A program made the translations under genes and the position numbers. Under the pieces are notes generated by a model. The model was not told where the DNA came from and made no database searches. It worked only from the letters and a program-made list of their open reading frames with translations. Shown piece after piece: positions 52,744-59,764 of a stretch of 59,764 nucleotides of DNA (the stretch's first letter is position 1; each line of letters begins with the position of its first letter). This stretch comes from Acidobacteriota bacterium (GTDB taxonomy: Bacteria > Acidobacteriota > JAAYUB01), in assembly GCA_029565065.1 (NCBI GenBank), contig JAKQOW010000163.1:1-59764 (forward strand), written 5' to 3'.

Positions 52744-53802
52744 TCATCGGGCGAGCCGGCTCCGCTCCAGTCGCTGCTGCTGGCCGCGCCGGCAGAACTC
52801 GGCGTAGTCGATGCCGTCGCGCAGCATGATCCAGGCCCGGACCAGCAATCGGCGGGCAATGGCGGTCACCGCCTTGGGTCGGCCGCGGCGGAAGCCCAGC
52901 TGCTTGAAGATCCGACTCAACTCCGGATCATGCCGGCTGGCCGTGTGCGCCGCCTCCACCAGCAGGAACCGCAGCAGCCGCGAGCCGGCCTTGGTGATCC
53001 CGCCGGTGCCCGTGCGGTCACCCGACGAGCGCTCCCGCGGCTCCAGCCCGGCATACGCCACCACCTGCCGCGACCGCTGAAACCGCTCCACCGGCGCCAG
53101 CGTGTGCACCAGCGCCAACGCGGTCAGCCGCCCGATTCCCGGATGGGTGCGCAGCCGCACCACCTGCGGGTCCGTCCCGGCCAGCGCCTCCAGCTCCGTC
53201 TCCAGCCCCGCGATCCGCTGGCTCAGGTACGCCTCCAGCGCCGCCAGTTCGTCCCGCTTCCGGTCCAACGCGGCACTGCCCAAGGTGTGCGCCTGCAGGC
53301 TGGCGATCTGCCGCACGCCCAGCCGCTGCTTCTTGACCCGGCCCACCATAAAGGCCACGGCCTTGAGCCCGTTGCGCGCCATGGTCCGCATCTTCACCAG
53401 CTGGTGCCGCAGCCGCAGCAAGGTCAACGCGTCCACCGCCGCCGGCTCGCGTCGCCACACCCGCGGAAACCGCTCCTGCTGCAGCAGCGCCAGAATCCCC
53501 CGGGAATCCGAGGCGTCATTCTTGCGCCGCTCGCCGATCTGCCGCCGGATCTTGATCGTGTCCCCATGCCACACCGTGTAGCCCAGACCTTCCACCAGCC
53601 GCTCGAACCACAAGCTGCACGAACTCGCTTCCAGGCCGATCACCGTCGCCGGGCCACCCACCTGCTGGTAAAACGCCCGCACCACCGCCACGTCCTCATG
53701 GCGCAGTCGCACCGTCTCCGTCTCGCCCGTTCCGGGGTTCACCCAACTCACCACCTGGCTCCTTGGATGAAAATCGACTCCGAGGTACAATGGTGTTGTC
53801 AT
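52744..53802 (-). CDS. IS110-family transposase (DEDD recombinase)
   Basis: A 352-aa transposase. The N-terminal RuvC-like DEDD domain starts LYLGVDFHPRSQVVSWV (first Asp), with IGLEASSCSLWFERLVEGLG and KNDASDSRGILALL for the other acidic residues. The C-terminal Transposase_20 domain has THPGIGRLTALALV and TGTGGITKAGSRLLRFLLVEAA with the catalytic Ser. The length is near normal with no frameshift. ATG 53802 is preceded by GGAG. Such enzymes use a guide RNA encoded in the same element. Confidence 0.92.
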   Translation of the reverse strand: MTTPLYLGVDFHPRSQVVSWVNPGTGETETVRLRHEDVAVVRAFYQQVGGPATVIGLEASSCSLWFERLVEGLGYTVWHGDTIKIRRQIGERRKNDASDSRGILALLQQERFPRVWRREPAAVDALTLLRLRHQLVKMRTMARNGLKAVAFMVGRVKKQRLGVRQIASLQAHTLGSAALDRKRDELAALEAYLSQRIAGLETELEALAGTDPQVVRLRTHPGIGRLTALALVHTLAPVERFQRSRQVVAYAGLEPRERSSGDRTGTGGITKAGSRLLRFLLVEAAHTASRHDPELSRIFKQLGFRRGRPKAVTAIARRLLVRAWIMLRDGIDYAEFCRRGQQQRLERSRLAR

Positions 53803-53845
53803 TGTGTGCGCTCCTTTTGGCGTCGTGACCCCGGGAGCAATCACC

Positions 53846-53864
53846 CACGAGATTATATCTCGTG
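53846..53864. other. Perfect hairpin near the transposase end of the IS
   Basis: CACGAGAT (53846-53853), TAT, ATCTCGTG (53857-53864). It lies between the transposase start and the right inverted repeat. It may limit read-through or be part of the terminal structure. Confidence 0.5.
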
Positions 53865-53881
53865 TCTCGGTGGCGCTAAAA

Positions 53882-53896
53882 GGAGCGCTCTTCTCA
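53882..53896 (-). repeat. Right inverted repeat of the IS element
   Basis: GGAGCGCTCTTCTCA, a perfect inverse of 52341-52355. Confidence 0.85.
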
Positions 53897-54100
53897 TCAC
53901 ATCAAACGGCTCGACTACGATCACAATTACGAATTTCAATTACGAATTACGATTACAAATTACGAGCACAAACATTCGGAACTGGGACGAACCCCGAACC
54001 GCGAGTCCCGAACCCCGATTACGATCACGATTACGAATTACGAGCGCGAAATCCGAAGTCCGATGTCCGTGATCGAGCCTCGTTCTTCCCTTGACCCCGG
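53897..54100. repeat. Intergenic word-mosaic repeat
   Basis: About 200 bp made of repeated words: ATTACGA and variants (53925-53970 and 54017-54043), CCCGAACC-type words (53990-54020) and AATCCGAAGTCCGATGTCCG (54049-54068). 54021-54043 is an exact 23-bp inverse of 59632-59654. Base composition differs sharply from the coding DNA. No gene is seen. Confidence 0.7.
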
Positions 54101-54179
54101 CCGGCGGCCTCTGCGAAGATACGGACCACAACCCGACGGCCGGGGGAACGGCCGGGGGAACGACCACGGAGGTGCCGCC

Positions 54180-54665
54180 ATGCTCAGCGAGGAAACCCTG
54201 GCCATCCTGGCCAAGACCGAGATCTTCGAGGGGCTGCCGTACGACGAGCTCCGACAGCTGGGCCGGTTCGCGTTCGAGCTCGCCGCCGGCGCCGACGACA
54301 TGATCCTCGCCGAGGGGGTTCCCGGCGACGCCCTCTACGTGGTGCTGGAGGGGCGGCTGCAGGTGGCCCTGCTCAAGAGCAAGCCCGGCCAGCCCGCGCG
54401 GCGGTTCTCCGACGTCAGCCTCAACGAGCTCAAGCCCCACGATTGTTTCGGCGAGTATTCGCTGTTCGACCGGCAGCCCGCGTCGGCGTCGGTCGTGGCC
54501 CGGGAGCGGTGCCGGCTCATCAAGCTGACGCGCGCCAACTTCGACGGGTTTCTCGCCGACAGGGACGGAGTGGCCCGCATCATTTACCACAATCTGCTCC
54601 GGATCCTCATCCGGCGGCTCCGCAAGAAGGACCAGGAGCTGGACCTGACCCTCGACTACGACTAG
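54180..54665 (+). CDS. Cyclic-nucleotide-binding-domain protein without DNA-binding domain
   Basis: A 161-aa protein. It begins with TEIFEGLPYDELRQLG, followed by EGVPGDALYVVLEGRLQVAL and HDCFGEYSLFDRQPASASVVA, which is the phosphate-binding cassette of the cNMP-binding fold (Glu present; Arg expected one turn later is replaced around RQPASASV). A C-terminal helix RIIYHNLLRILIRRLRKKDQEL may dimerise. There is no HTH, so it is not a CRP/FNR regulator. ATG 54180 has GGAGG seven bases upstream. It probably acts as a small sensor or partner subunit. Confidence 0.85.
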   Translation: MLSEETLAILAKTEIFEGLPYDELRQLGRFAFELAAGADDMILAEGVPGDALYVVLEGRLQVALLKSKPGQPARRFSDVSLNELKPHDCFGEYSLFDRQPASASVVARERCRLIKLTRANFDGFLADRDGVARIIYHNLLRILIRRLRKKDQELDLTLDYD

Positions 54666-54773
54666 ACGGCCGGCGGCCGGATGGAAATCCATGCGCCCGC
54701 CCGACGCATCTGAATCTGTCGGCGGCGCCCCGGCGGGACGGGGCGCCCGTCAACCCAACGCAGGAGGCGACCG

Positions 54774-55520
54774 ATGATCCAGACCGTCAGCGCCGAACAG
54801 CGGCATTTTTCCGATTTCGACTGGCTGAAGACGTATTGGCTGTTCTCGTTCTCGGACTACTACGATCCGGCCAACATCCAGTTCGGCGCCCTGCGGGTGT
54901 ACAACGACGACGTCGTGGCGCCGGGCACCGGCTTCCCCACCCACCCCCATCGCGAGATGGAGATCATCACGCTGGTGCTCGACGGCGAGATGACCCACGC
55001 TGACAGCATGGGCAACCGCACCGTCATCGGTCCGGGCGACGTGCAACGGATGTCCGCCGGCACCGGGCTGACGCACTCGGAGTTCAACCTGGCCGCCGCG
55101 CCGGTGCACTTCCATCAGATTTGGATCTACCCCGATCAGCGGGGGCTGGCCCCCACCTACGACCAGCGCCGCTTCGAGCCGGCGGAGTGGCGGGACCGGC
55201 TGCTGCCGGTGGCCTCCGGCCAGGGCCACCCCGGAGCCGTCACCTTCCACACCGACGCCACGATCTACCGCTGCGACCTGTCGGCCGGTCGCGCCGTCGG
55301 CCTGCCGGCGGGCGAAGACCGCCGGCTCTTCCTCTACGTGACGAGCGGCCGCGTCGCGGCCAACGGGATCCGCTTCGGACCCGGCGACCAGGGCCGGATC
55401 GATCCGGAGGCGGCCCTGGAGCTTCGGGCCGCCGCCGACAGCGGCTTCGTCCTCATCGACGTGCCCTCGTGCCGGGGCTGGGGCTACGACCGGAACACCC
55501 TGTCGGGCGCCCGGGCCTGA
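54774..55520 (+). CDS. Pirin family protein
   Basis: A 248-aa bicupin. FPTHPHREMEIITLVLDGEMTH, split here as HPHREMEI and LDGEMTHADSMG, gives the metal ligands His-His-Glu of pirins, and GDVQRMSAGTGLTHSE is the second family motif. Bacterial pirins include quercetinase-like enzymes and metabolic regulators; the function here is open. AGGAGG precedes the ATG at 54774. The length is normal. Confidence 0.93.
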   Translation: MIQTVSAEQRHFSDFDWLKTYWLFSFSDYYDPANIQFGALRVYNDDVVAPGTGFPTHPHREMEIITLVLDGEMTHADSMGNRTVIGPGDVQRMSAGTGLTHSEFNLAAAPVHFHQIWIYPDQRGLAPTYDQRRFEPAEWRDRLLPVASGQGHPGAVTFHTDATIYRCDLSAGRAVGLPAGEDRRLFLYVTSGRVAANGIRFGPGDQGRIDPEAALELRAAADSGFVLIDVPSCRGWGYDRNTLSGARA

Positions 55521-55566
55521 GCGCGACCGGCTCGTCTCCGGCATCGCTGATCCGAAAGAGGGGGGC

Positions 55567-58239
55567 TTACATGGGCGGCTGGTCAGGCCGCAGCGGCCAG
55601 TCGGCGAAGGGGGCCATCGCGCCCAGTTCGCGGCGCTCCGCCATCATCTGGTTGAACAGCTCGGTGACCCGCGGGTCGAACTGGCTCCCGGCGCCGCGGC
55701 GGATTTCGCCCAGGGCATACTCCAGGGTCTGGCCCTCGCGGTAGGTGCGGTGGCTGATCATGGCGTGGTAGGCGTCGATGACGGCCAGGATGCGGGACTC
55801 GATGGGGATCTCCTCCCCCCGGAGCCCGTGCGGATAGCCGGAGCCGTCCCAGCGCTCGTGGTGATGCTCCACGATCACGGCGATGTGGCGCAGGCTGCTG
55901 ATGGGCCGCAGGATCCGGGCGCCGATCTCGGCGTGGCGGCGCATGACCAGCTCCTCGTCCGCCGTGAGTTTCCCCTGCTTGAGCAGGATGTGCTCCGGCA
56001 CGCCGATCTTGCCGATGTCGTGCAGTTTTGCGGCGATGCGGAGCCGCTCCAGCGACTCGTCATCCAGCACCATCAGCCGGCCCAGGGCCACCGCCAGGAT
56101 GGACGTCTCCAGGGTGTGGTTGCTCGTGTAGTGGTCCTTGGCGTCGATGGCCTCGGCCAGGGAGTTGATCATCTCCACCGTGGTGAGGCTCTCGTCCACC
56201 TCCCGCCGGTCGGTGATCTTCTGCAGCACGCCGTCGACCACCTCCGGCCCGGTCCGCAGCGTCCCCTGCCCCATGAACTGCGAGAAGACGTTCAACGCCA
56301 GTTTCTTGATGAGCTGGCTCCCCATCAGCGAGGCTGTGTCGCCGCCCTGGAACCGGCTCATGGTCATCGCCTGCTCCGCCGACAGGATCAGGTCGTCCAG
56401 GCTCATCCCGTTGATGGGGAAGCAGGAGATGCCCAGCGAGAAGGTGGGCCGGTTCTCAACGTCGCGCAGCGTCTCCCGCGCCTGCAGACAGAGCCGGCGG
56501 GCCAGCTCCAGCGACGGCTCCATCTCGTAGCGGGGGAGCAGGCACAGAAACTTGAATTCGCCCGAGTAGGCCAGGGTGGCCTGCGGCGGGAGCTGCTTCT
56601 GGAAGAACGCGCAGATCTTCAGCAGGAAGGCCCGGGGCGAATCGTTGTAGGTCCGCAGGCTGATCCGGTCCGGCCGGTCCAGGCTGGCCATGATCACGGT
56701 GAAGCTGTCGCCCACCCGCTTGGACCGCTCCAGGCAGGCCTGCAGCGCCTCCTCGAAGCCGCGCCGGTTGGGCAGGTTGGTGTCGAAGTCGACGTAGAGG
56801 TGGCGCTGGATCCCGGAATAGAGACGGTTGTTGCGGATGGCCTGGGTGAGGAAGGGCTGGATCTGGTTCAGCCGCTGGACGTGCTGGAAGGTCACGCGGT
56901 CGCGACGGGTGTCGGCGACCAGGATGACGTCGCGCACCGCCTCGCCCGTGTCCACGGGGTAGTAGAGCACCGAGGCGAACAGGCCGTTGTCGGTAACCTG
57001 CGTGCGCTCGCCGGCTGTCAGGTCGGTCTTGAGCAGGGTGTGGCCGGACTTGGCGCAGCGGGTGAGCCAGGTATAGGTGTCCAGGTCGCACGCTTCCCGG
57101 TCGGGCAGCAGCTCGCCGAACGAGCCGGCGAACGCGTGCCGGCACAGCCGCTGGGTGTCCGGCTGGTAGAAGTAGTAAGCCGCGCTCTCCACGTGCAGGA
57201 AATCCTGCAGCAGGCCGGGCAACTCCCGCCGGAACTGCTCCAGTTCGCCGAGCGCCATGATCCGGAGCAGGAGCTGGGTGGTCTCCTTCTGCTGGAGGAC
57301 GCCCTCGATCCGCGGCAGGAGCGGCGCCGTCTCGTCGAGCAGCATCGCCAGCTGGCGGAGGCAGGCATGAAGCAGGAAGCCCGGGTCGGACCGCCCGGGA
57401 CGCGCGGCGGCCGCCCCCAGAAAATAGAACCGGTAGCGGCCGGCTTCGAGGCGGAGGAAACAGCCGCTCAAGTTGTAGGGAAGACGGGTCGGGCCGTCGC
57501 CCACCACCGCCGCCTGCGGATCGTCCTGCATGAGTCTGCGAAAGACCTCGTGGACCGGCTCCGGATCCTCCGGTGCCACCCGGTCCCAACCGGCGAACAC
57601 CGGCTTGATGCCGGTGTTCTCGCCCACCAGGAACAGCCGCAGGACGTCCAGACCGGCGCGCGAGCCGAAATCCCGAAGAAAAGCCGTCAGCGTGTCGCGC
57701 AGGGAGAGGGTCTTCAGGTAGACGTGCCGGGCGCGCTGGGCCAGGTGCGCCACGAGCGGTTCGATCTCGTGCCGCTCGTACAGGTCCAGCGCAGCGGTCA
57801 GCTCGGCCAGCCGGCGGACGCCCAGGGGGCGCGGCTTCGGCGGCGCCGCAGCGATGGCCGTTCCGGGGAGCGGCAGCAGCACCAGAATCCGGCGGCGCCG
57901 GCCCGGGTGCGGCAGCGCCCGCACCAGCACCGGGCAGGGCGCGCTCATGCACCCCAGCCGCGCCGGCACGCAGAGCCAGCCTGCGCCCGCCAGGGCGCGC
58001 GCCGTCGGCGGTTCGGCAAAGGCGATGAACGCCGGGTCGGGCGGCGCGGCGGCGCCGCCGGGCGCCGGCACGGCGAGCAGCGGCAGCGCCAGCTCCCGCC
58101 GCGGCAGCAGCTCGGCCACCACGAGGCCCCCGGTTGCGCCGGGTGGGCAGAGCGCGGCCAGCAGCCGCCGGCTGCGCGAGGCGTGGTCGCCCGTCGGGCC
58201 ACTGTCCAAATTGTCCGCACGTTTTCGGGTCACCGTCAA
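55567..58239 (-). CDS. HD-GYP phosphodiesterase with GAF-like and degenerate GGDEF domains
   Basis: An 890-aa cytosolic protein. The N-terminal 300 residues are poorly conserved; a GAF-like domain covers about 310-470 (FLHVESAAYYFYQ, SVLYYPVDTGEAV). A GGDEF-type domain follows (about 475-620) with the active-site motif degenerated to YSGEFKFLCLLP. The C-terminal HD-GYP domain is complete: KLHDIGKIGVPEHIL, RHAEIGARIL, HHERWDGSGYPHGL. It should hydrolyse c-di-GMP, probably under control of the GAF and inactive GGDEF. The start is TTG 58239 or GTG 58233. TATAAT at 58291-58286 on the minus strand may be its -10. Confidence 0.88.
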   Translation of the reverse strand: MTVTRKRADNLDSGPTGDHASRSRRLLAALCPPGATGGLVVAELLPRRELALPLLAVPAPGGAAAPPDPAFIAFAEPPTARALAGAGWLCVPARLGCMSAPCPVLVRALPHPGRRRRILVLLPLPGTAIAAAPPKPRPLGVRRLAELTAALDLYERHEIEPLVAHLAQRARHVYLKTLSLRDTLTAFLRDFGSRAGLDVLRLFLVGENTGIKPVFAGWDRVAPEDPEPVHEVFRRLMQDDPQAAVVGDGPTRLPYNLSGCFLRLEAGRYRFYFLGAAAARPGRSDPGFLLHACLRQLAMLLDETAPLLPRIEGVLQQKETTQLLLRIMALGELEQFRRELPGLLQDFLHVESAAYYFYQPDTQRLCRHAFAGSFGELLPDREACDLDTYTWLTRCAKSGHTLLKTDLTAGERTQVTDNGLFASVLYYPVDTGEAVRDVILVADTRRDRVTFQHVQRLNQIQPFLTQAIRNNRLYSGIQRHLYVDFDTNLPNRRGFEEALQACLERSKRVGDSFTVIMASLDRPDRISLRTYNDSPRAFLLKICAFFQKQLPPQATLAYSGEFKFLCLLPRYEMEPSLELARRLCLQARETLRDVENRPTFSLGISCFPINGMSLDDLILSAEQAMTMSRFQGGDTASLMGSQLIKKLALNVFSQFMGQGTLRTGPEVVDGVLQKITDRREVDESLTTVEMINSLAEAIDAKDHYTSNHTLETSILAVALGRLMVLDDESLERLRIAAKLHDIGKIGVPEHILLKQGKLTADEELVMRRHAEIGARILRPISSLRHIAVIVEHHHERWDGSGYPHGLRGEEIPIESRILAVIDAYHAMISHRTYREGQTLEYALGEIRRGAGSQFDPRVTELFNQMMAERRELGAMAPFADWPLRPDQPPM

Positions 58240-58285
58240 TCACCCGGGACAGAAATCTGAAACCAGCCTGCGGATTGTCGGGGAA

Positions 58286-58291
58286 ATTATA
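58286..58291 (-). promoter_or_regulatory. -10 box of the HD-GYP gene
   Basis: TATAAT on the minus strand about 47 bp before the start codon. The -35 position is weak. Confidence 0.4.
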
Positions 58292-58384
58292 GCACCGCCC
58301 GGCTGAACCCATACAGGAAAAGTACGGGACCGGAAAGAGCCGGGTTCCGAACACGACCAAGGACGACAGTCGGTCAGGCGGCGT

Positions 58385-59128
58385 TCACGCCGGCCCGGTC
58401 AGCACCCGGATCACCGCCTCGAGGCCCGCATCGAAGCCGCGCCGGACGGCCGGCTTGGCCAGGCCCCGGTAGCGCCGGTCGCCCGACCCGGGCAGGGTGA
58501 CGTTGTCGGTGCAGAACAGCAGCGCCGCCACCGCGAGGCCCAGCCGGGCGCCGGCGACGGCGGCCGAGGCGCACTCGCAGTCGGCGCCCAGCACCAGGCC
58601 GCGGTACCGCTCATACACGTCGGGACCCACGCGGTAGGAGGTGTCGGTGGTGTACACCACCCCCGTGTGCACCGGCACCCTTCCGGCCTGCGCCGCGACG
58701 AGCAACCGGTGCGCCAGCTCCGGATCGAAAACCGCCGGGAATTCGATGGGCGCGTAGGCCCGCGACGCCCCCTCGTCGCGCACCGCCGCCGGCGGCACGA
58801 GCAGGTGCCCCACCCCCAGCCGGGGGTCCATGCCGCCGCACGCGCCGAAGATCGCCACGCGCGCCGCGCCGTTGGCCCGGGCCATCTCCAGCGCGTTGAC
58901 CATGGCGGGCCCGCCCATGCCCGAGTACATGAGGGTGACCGGAAGTCCGCCCCGCGGCGGGTTGAAGATCTCCCGGTCGGTGTTCTCGTCGAGCGGGACC
59001 GGCTCGGCGCCCAGCCTGGCCGCGATGGCCGGCAGGAAGCTGCGCCGGCCGAAGGGGAGGATGAGCACGTCGGGATGGCAGGCGAAGCCGGGATTGTTGC
59101 TGTGGGCGAATCGGCGCTCGTGGCTCAA
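58385..59128 (-). CDS. Nucleoside phosphorylase superfamily protein (uridine phosphorylase-like)
   Basis: A 247-aa enzyme of the PNP/UDP family. SGMGGPAMVNALEMA and IFGACGGMDPRLGVGHLLVP are the phosphate- and base-site motifs, and LVLGADCECASAAVAGARLG is the ribose-site region with the Glu of the family. GSGDRRYRGL is in the C-terminal loop. It would phosphorolyse a nucleoside in the cytosol; the base is not certain. The start is TTG at 59128 with GGGAGG seven bases upstream. Confidence 0.85.
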   Translation of the reverse strand: MSHERRFAHSNNPGFACHPDVLILPFGRRSFLPAIAARLGAEPVPLDENTDREIFNPPRGGLPVTLMYSGMGGPAMVNALEMARANGAARVAIFGACGGMDPRLGVGHLLVPPAAVRDEGASRAYAPIEFPAVFDPELAHRLLVAAQAGRVPVHTGVVYTTDTSYRVGPDVYERYRGLVLGADCECASAAVAGARLGLAVAALLFCTDNVTLPGSGDRRYRGLAKPAVRRGFDAGLEAVIRVLTGPA

Positions 59129-59312
59129 CGGACAACCTCCCGTAACAGAGTCGGCCGGGAGCCCGCCGCGCAGAAAGCGGCGGACAAGCCGGCCCGGTGA
59201 AACGGTCTTAGCACGATGCGCCCGCCGGCGTCAATGGCGGGCGGTGATGCGAACTGAGCCGCGCGGAACATTCCCGGCGTTATCTGCGTTCTTATGGATA
59301 AACAGGCTGCCT

Positions 59313-59336
59313 GCCACCCGGCTGGAGTCGGGTGGC
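59313..59336 (+). other. Leader hairpin of the small membrane protein gene
   Basis: GCCACCCG (59313-59320), 8-nt loop, CGGGTGGC (59329-59336), 29 bp before the ATG at 59366. Confidence 0.4.
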
Positions 59337-59365
59337 CCGAATCCTGGACGAGGCGAGGAGGAGCG

Positions 59366-59557
59366 ATGGTGAAATTTCTGCTGTGGCTGATCCTGCTGGT
59401 GCTGTGCTGGCCGCTGGCGCTCCTGGCGCTGGTGTTCTACCCGCTGGTCTGGCTGCTGCTGCTCCCCTTCCGGCTGGTGGGCATCGCCGTGGGCGGCGTG
59501 TTCGAGCTGGTCGGGGCGCTCATCTGCCTGCCCGGCCGGATGCTGGCCCGGATCTGA
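59366..59557 (+). CDS. Small hydrophobic membrane protein
   Basis: A 63-aa protein consisting almost entirely of two hydrophobic segments (about residues 3-33 and 38-57) with a basic end RMLARI. AGGAGG lies directly upstream of ATG 59366, which supports expression. No family is recognised. It is the last gene before the terminal repeat mosaic. Confidence 0.6.
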   Translation: MVKFLLWLILLVLCWPLALLALVFYPLVWLLLLPFRLVGIAVGGVFELVGALICLPGRMLARI

Positions 59558-59577
59558 CCGCCGGGCCGGGGGAATCG

Positions 59578-59764
59578 TTGATGGTTGATGGTTGATAGTT
59601 GATGGTACGTGCTCGTAATCGTAACTCGTAATCGTAATTCGTAATCGTGATCGTCATCGAGGCTCGAGACTCGAGGCTAGAGGCTCGTTCCCGATTTCCT
59701 GATTTCGGATATCGAACACCGAATATCGGATATTGGACCTGGGACCTGGGTTCTGGGACCTGGA
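59578..59764. repeat. Intergenic word-mosaic repeat at the right edge
   Basis: Runs of short words follow each other: GTTGATG-type (59578-59604), TCGTAAT-type (59613-59655), CTCGAGACTCGAGGCTAGAGGCTCG (59662-59686), CGGATATCGAACACCGAATATCGGATAT (59706-59733) and GGGACCTGG-type (59736-59764). It continues beyond the window. The TCGTAAT part is the inverse of the word mosaic at 53925-54043. Confidence 0.75.

Larger units (their letters stand above)
52341..53896 (-). mobile_element. IS110-family element, probably IS1111 group
   Basis: A 1556-bp unit bounded by the perfect 15-bp inverted repeat TGAGAAGAGCGCTCC (52341-52355) and its complement (53882-53896). IS1111-group elements have such subterminal repeats, unlike most IS110s, and a DEDD recombinase. 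The transposase is intact. A long non-coding end (388 bp) lies downstream of the gene and a short one (79 bp) upstream. It sits between repeat-word zones. No target duplication is visible, as expected for this family. True ends may lie a few bases outside the repeats. Confidence 0.8.

Noticed and set aside
53925..54043. ATTACGA repeats as a CRISPR array
   Set aside because: Units are 6-9 bp, imperfect and without spacers of regular length; no cas genes are near.
54180..54665. The cNMP-binding protein as the FNR-type activator of hcp
   Set aside because: It has no helix-turn-helix domain and no N-terminal Cys cluster.
55750..58260. An 836-codon plus-strand frame opposite the HD-GYP gene
   Set aside because: It is antisense to a strongly supported gene and has the Gln/His/Arg/Val bias typical of antisense frames in GC-rich DNA.

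Overview
The window is about 60 kb of GC-rich bacterial DNA (roughly two thirds G+C), densely packed with genes on both strands. It looks chromosomal. The mix of genes suggests an uncultured anaerobic or facultative bacterium of Acidobacteriota type: a TMTC-like TPR glycosyltransferase, a beta-propeller/GGDEF sensor, secreted proteins of unknown function, a porin/decaheme cytochrome pair, hybrid cluster protein and a selenocysteine formate dehydrogenase. This placement is an inference from gene content; there is no rRNA here.

Layout. 1-9.98 kb: a cut-off GT-C/TPR glycosyltransferase, a D,D-carboxypeptidase, a penicillin-acylase-family hydrolase, a small beta-barrel protein, a DUF134 regulator with a palindromic operator, guaA, a secreted LolA-like protein and a DUF1786-like protein. 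10.1-14.3 kb: a cysteine-desulfidase-family protein and two glycosyltransferases. 14.35-16.76 kb: hybrid cluster protein behind an FNR-type promoter, then a persulfide-dioxygenase-like MBL protein. 16.76-21.65 kb: xth, a cupin, an FHA-PrsW fusion, a YihY protein and queA. 21.68-24.47 kb: a secreted papain-like protease split by an in-frame amber codon. 24.7-27.6 kb: a small membrane protein and the pabA-pabB-pabC operon.

27.8-36.7 kb is the most coherent system. A strong promoter and structured leader precede a receiver-only response regulator, a NuoE-NuoF fusion, a formate dehydrogenase catalytic subunit with a UGA selenocysteine codon and a SECIS hairpin, a ferritin-like protein, FdhD, an unknown membrane protein, a ModE-type regulator and MobA. 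It is an NAD-linked selenoprotein formate dehydrogenase packaged with maturation and molybdenum-handling genes. Its FdhD lacks the CxxC motif and its NuoE domain has lost two of four cluster cysteines.

36.7-47.9 kb: an HD-domain protein, a secreted protein, tRNA-Leu(CAA), an MtrB/MtrA-like conduit for moving electrons across the outer membrane, a propeller-GGDEF cyclase, a Cys-rich small protein, UDP-glucuronate decarboxylase and galE. 47.9-59.8 kb: a hybrid kinase whose phosphoacceptor histidine is replaced by arginine, two orphan MacB-type permeases, an IS110/IS1111 element with 15-bp inverted repeats, a cNMP-binding protein, a pirin, an HD-GYP phosphodiesterase, a nucleoside phosphorylase, a tiny membrane protein and an intergenic mosaic of short repeated words.

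Many genes have recognisable -35/-10 promoters (TTGnnn, 17-18 bp, TAnAAT/TAnACT). Two genes have the -10 element so close to the start codon that their mRNAs may be leaderless.
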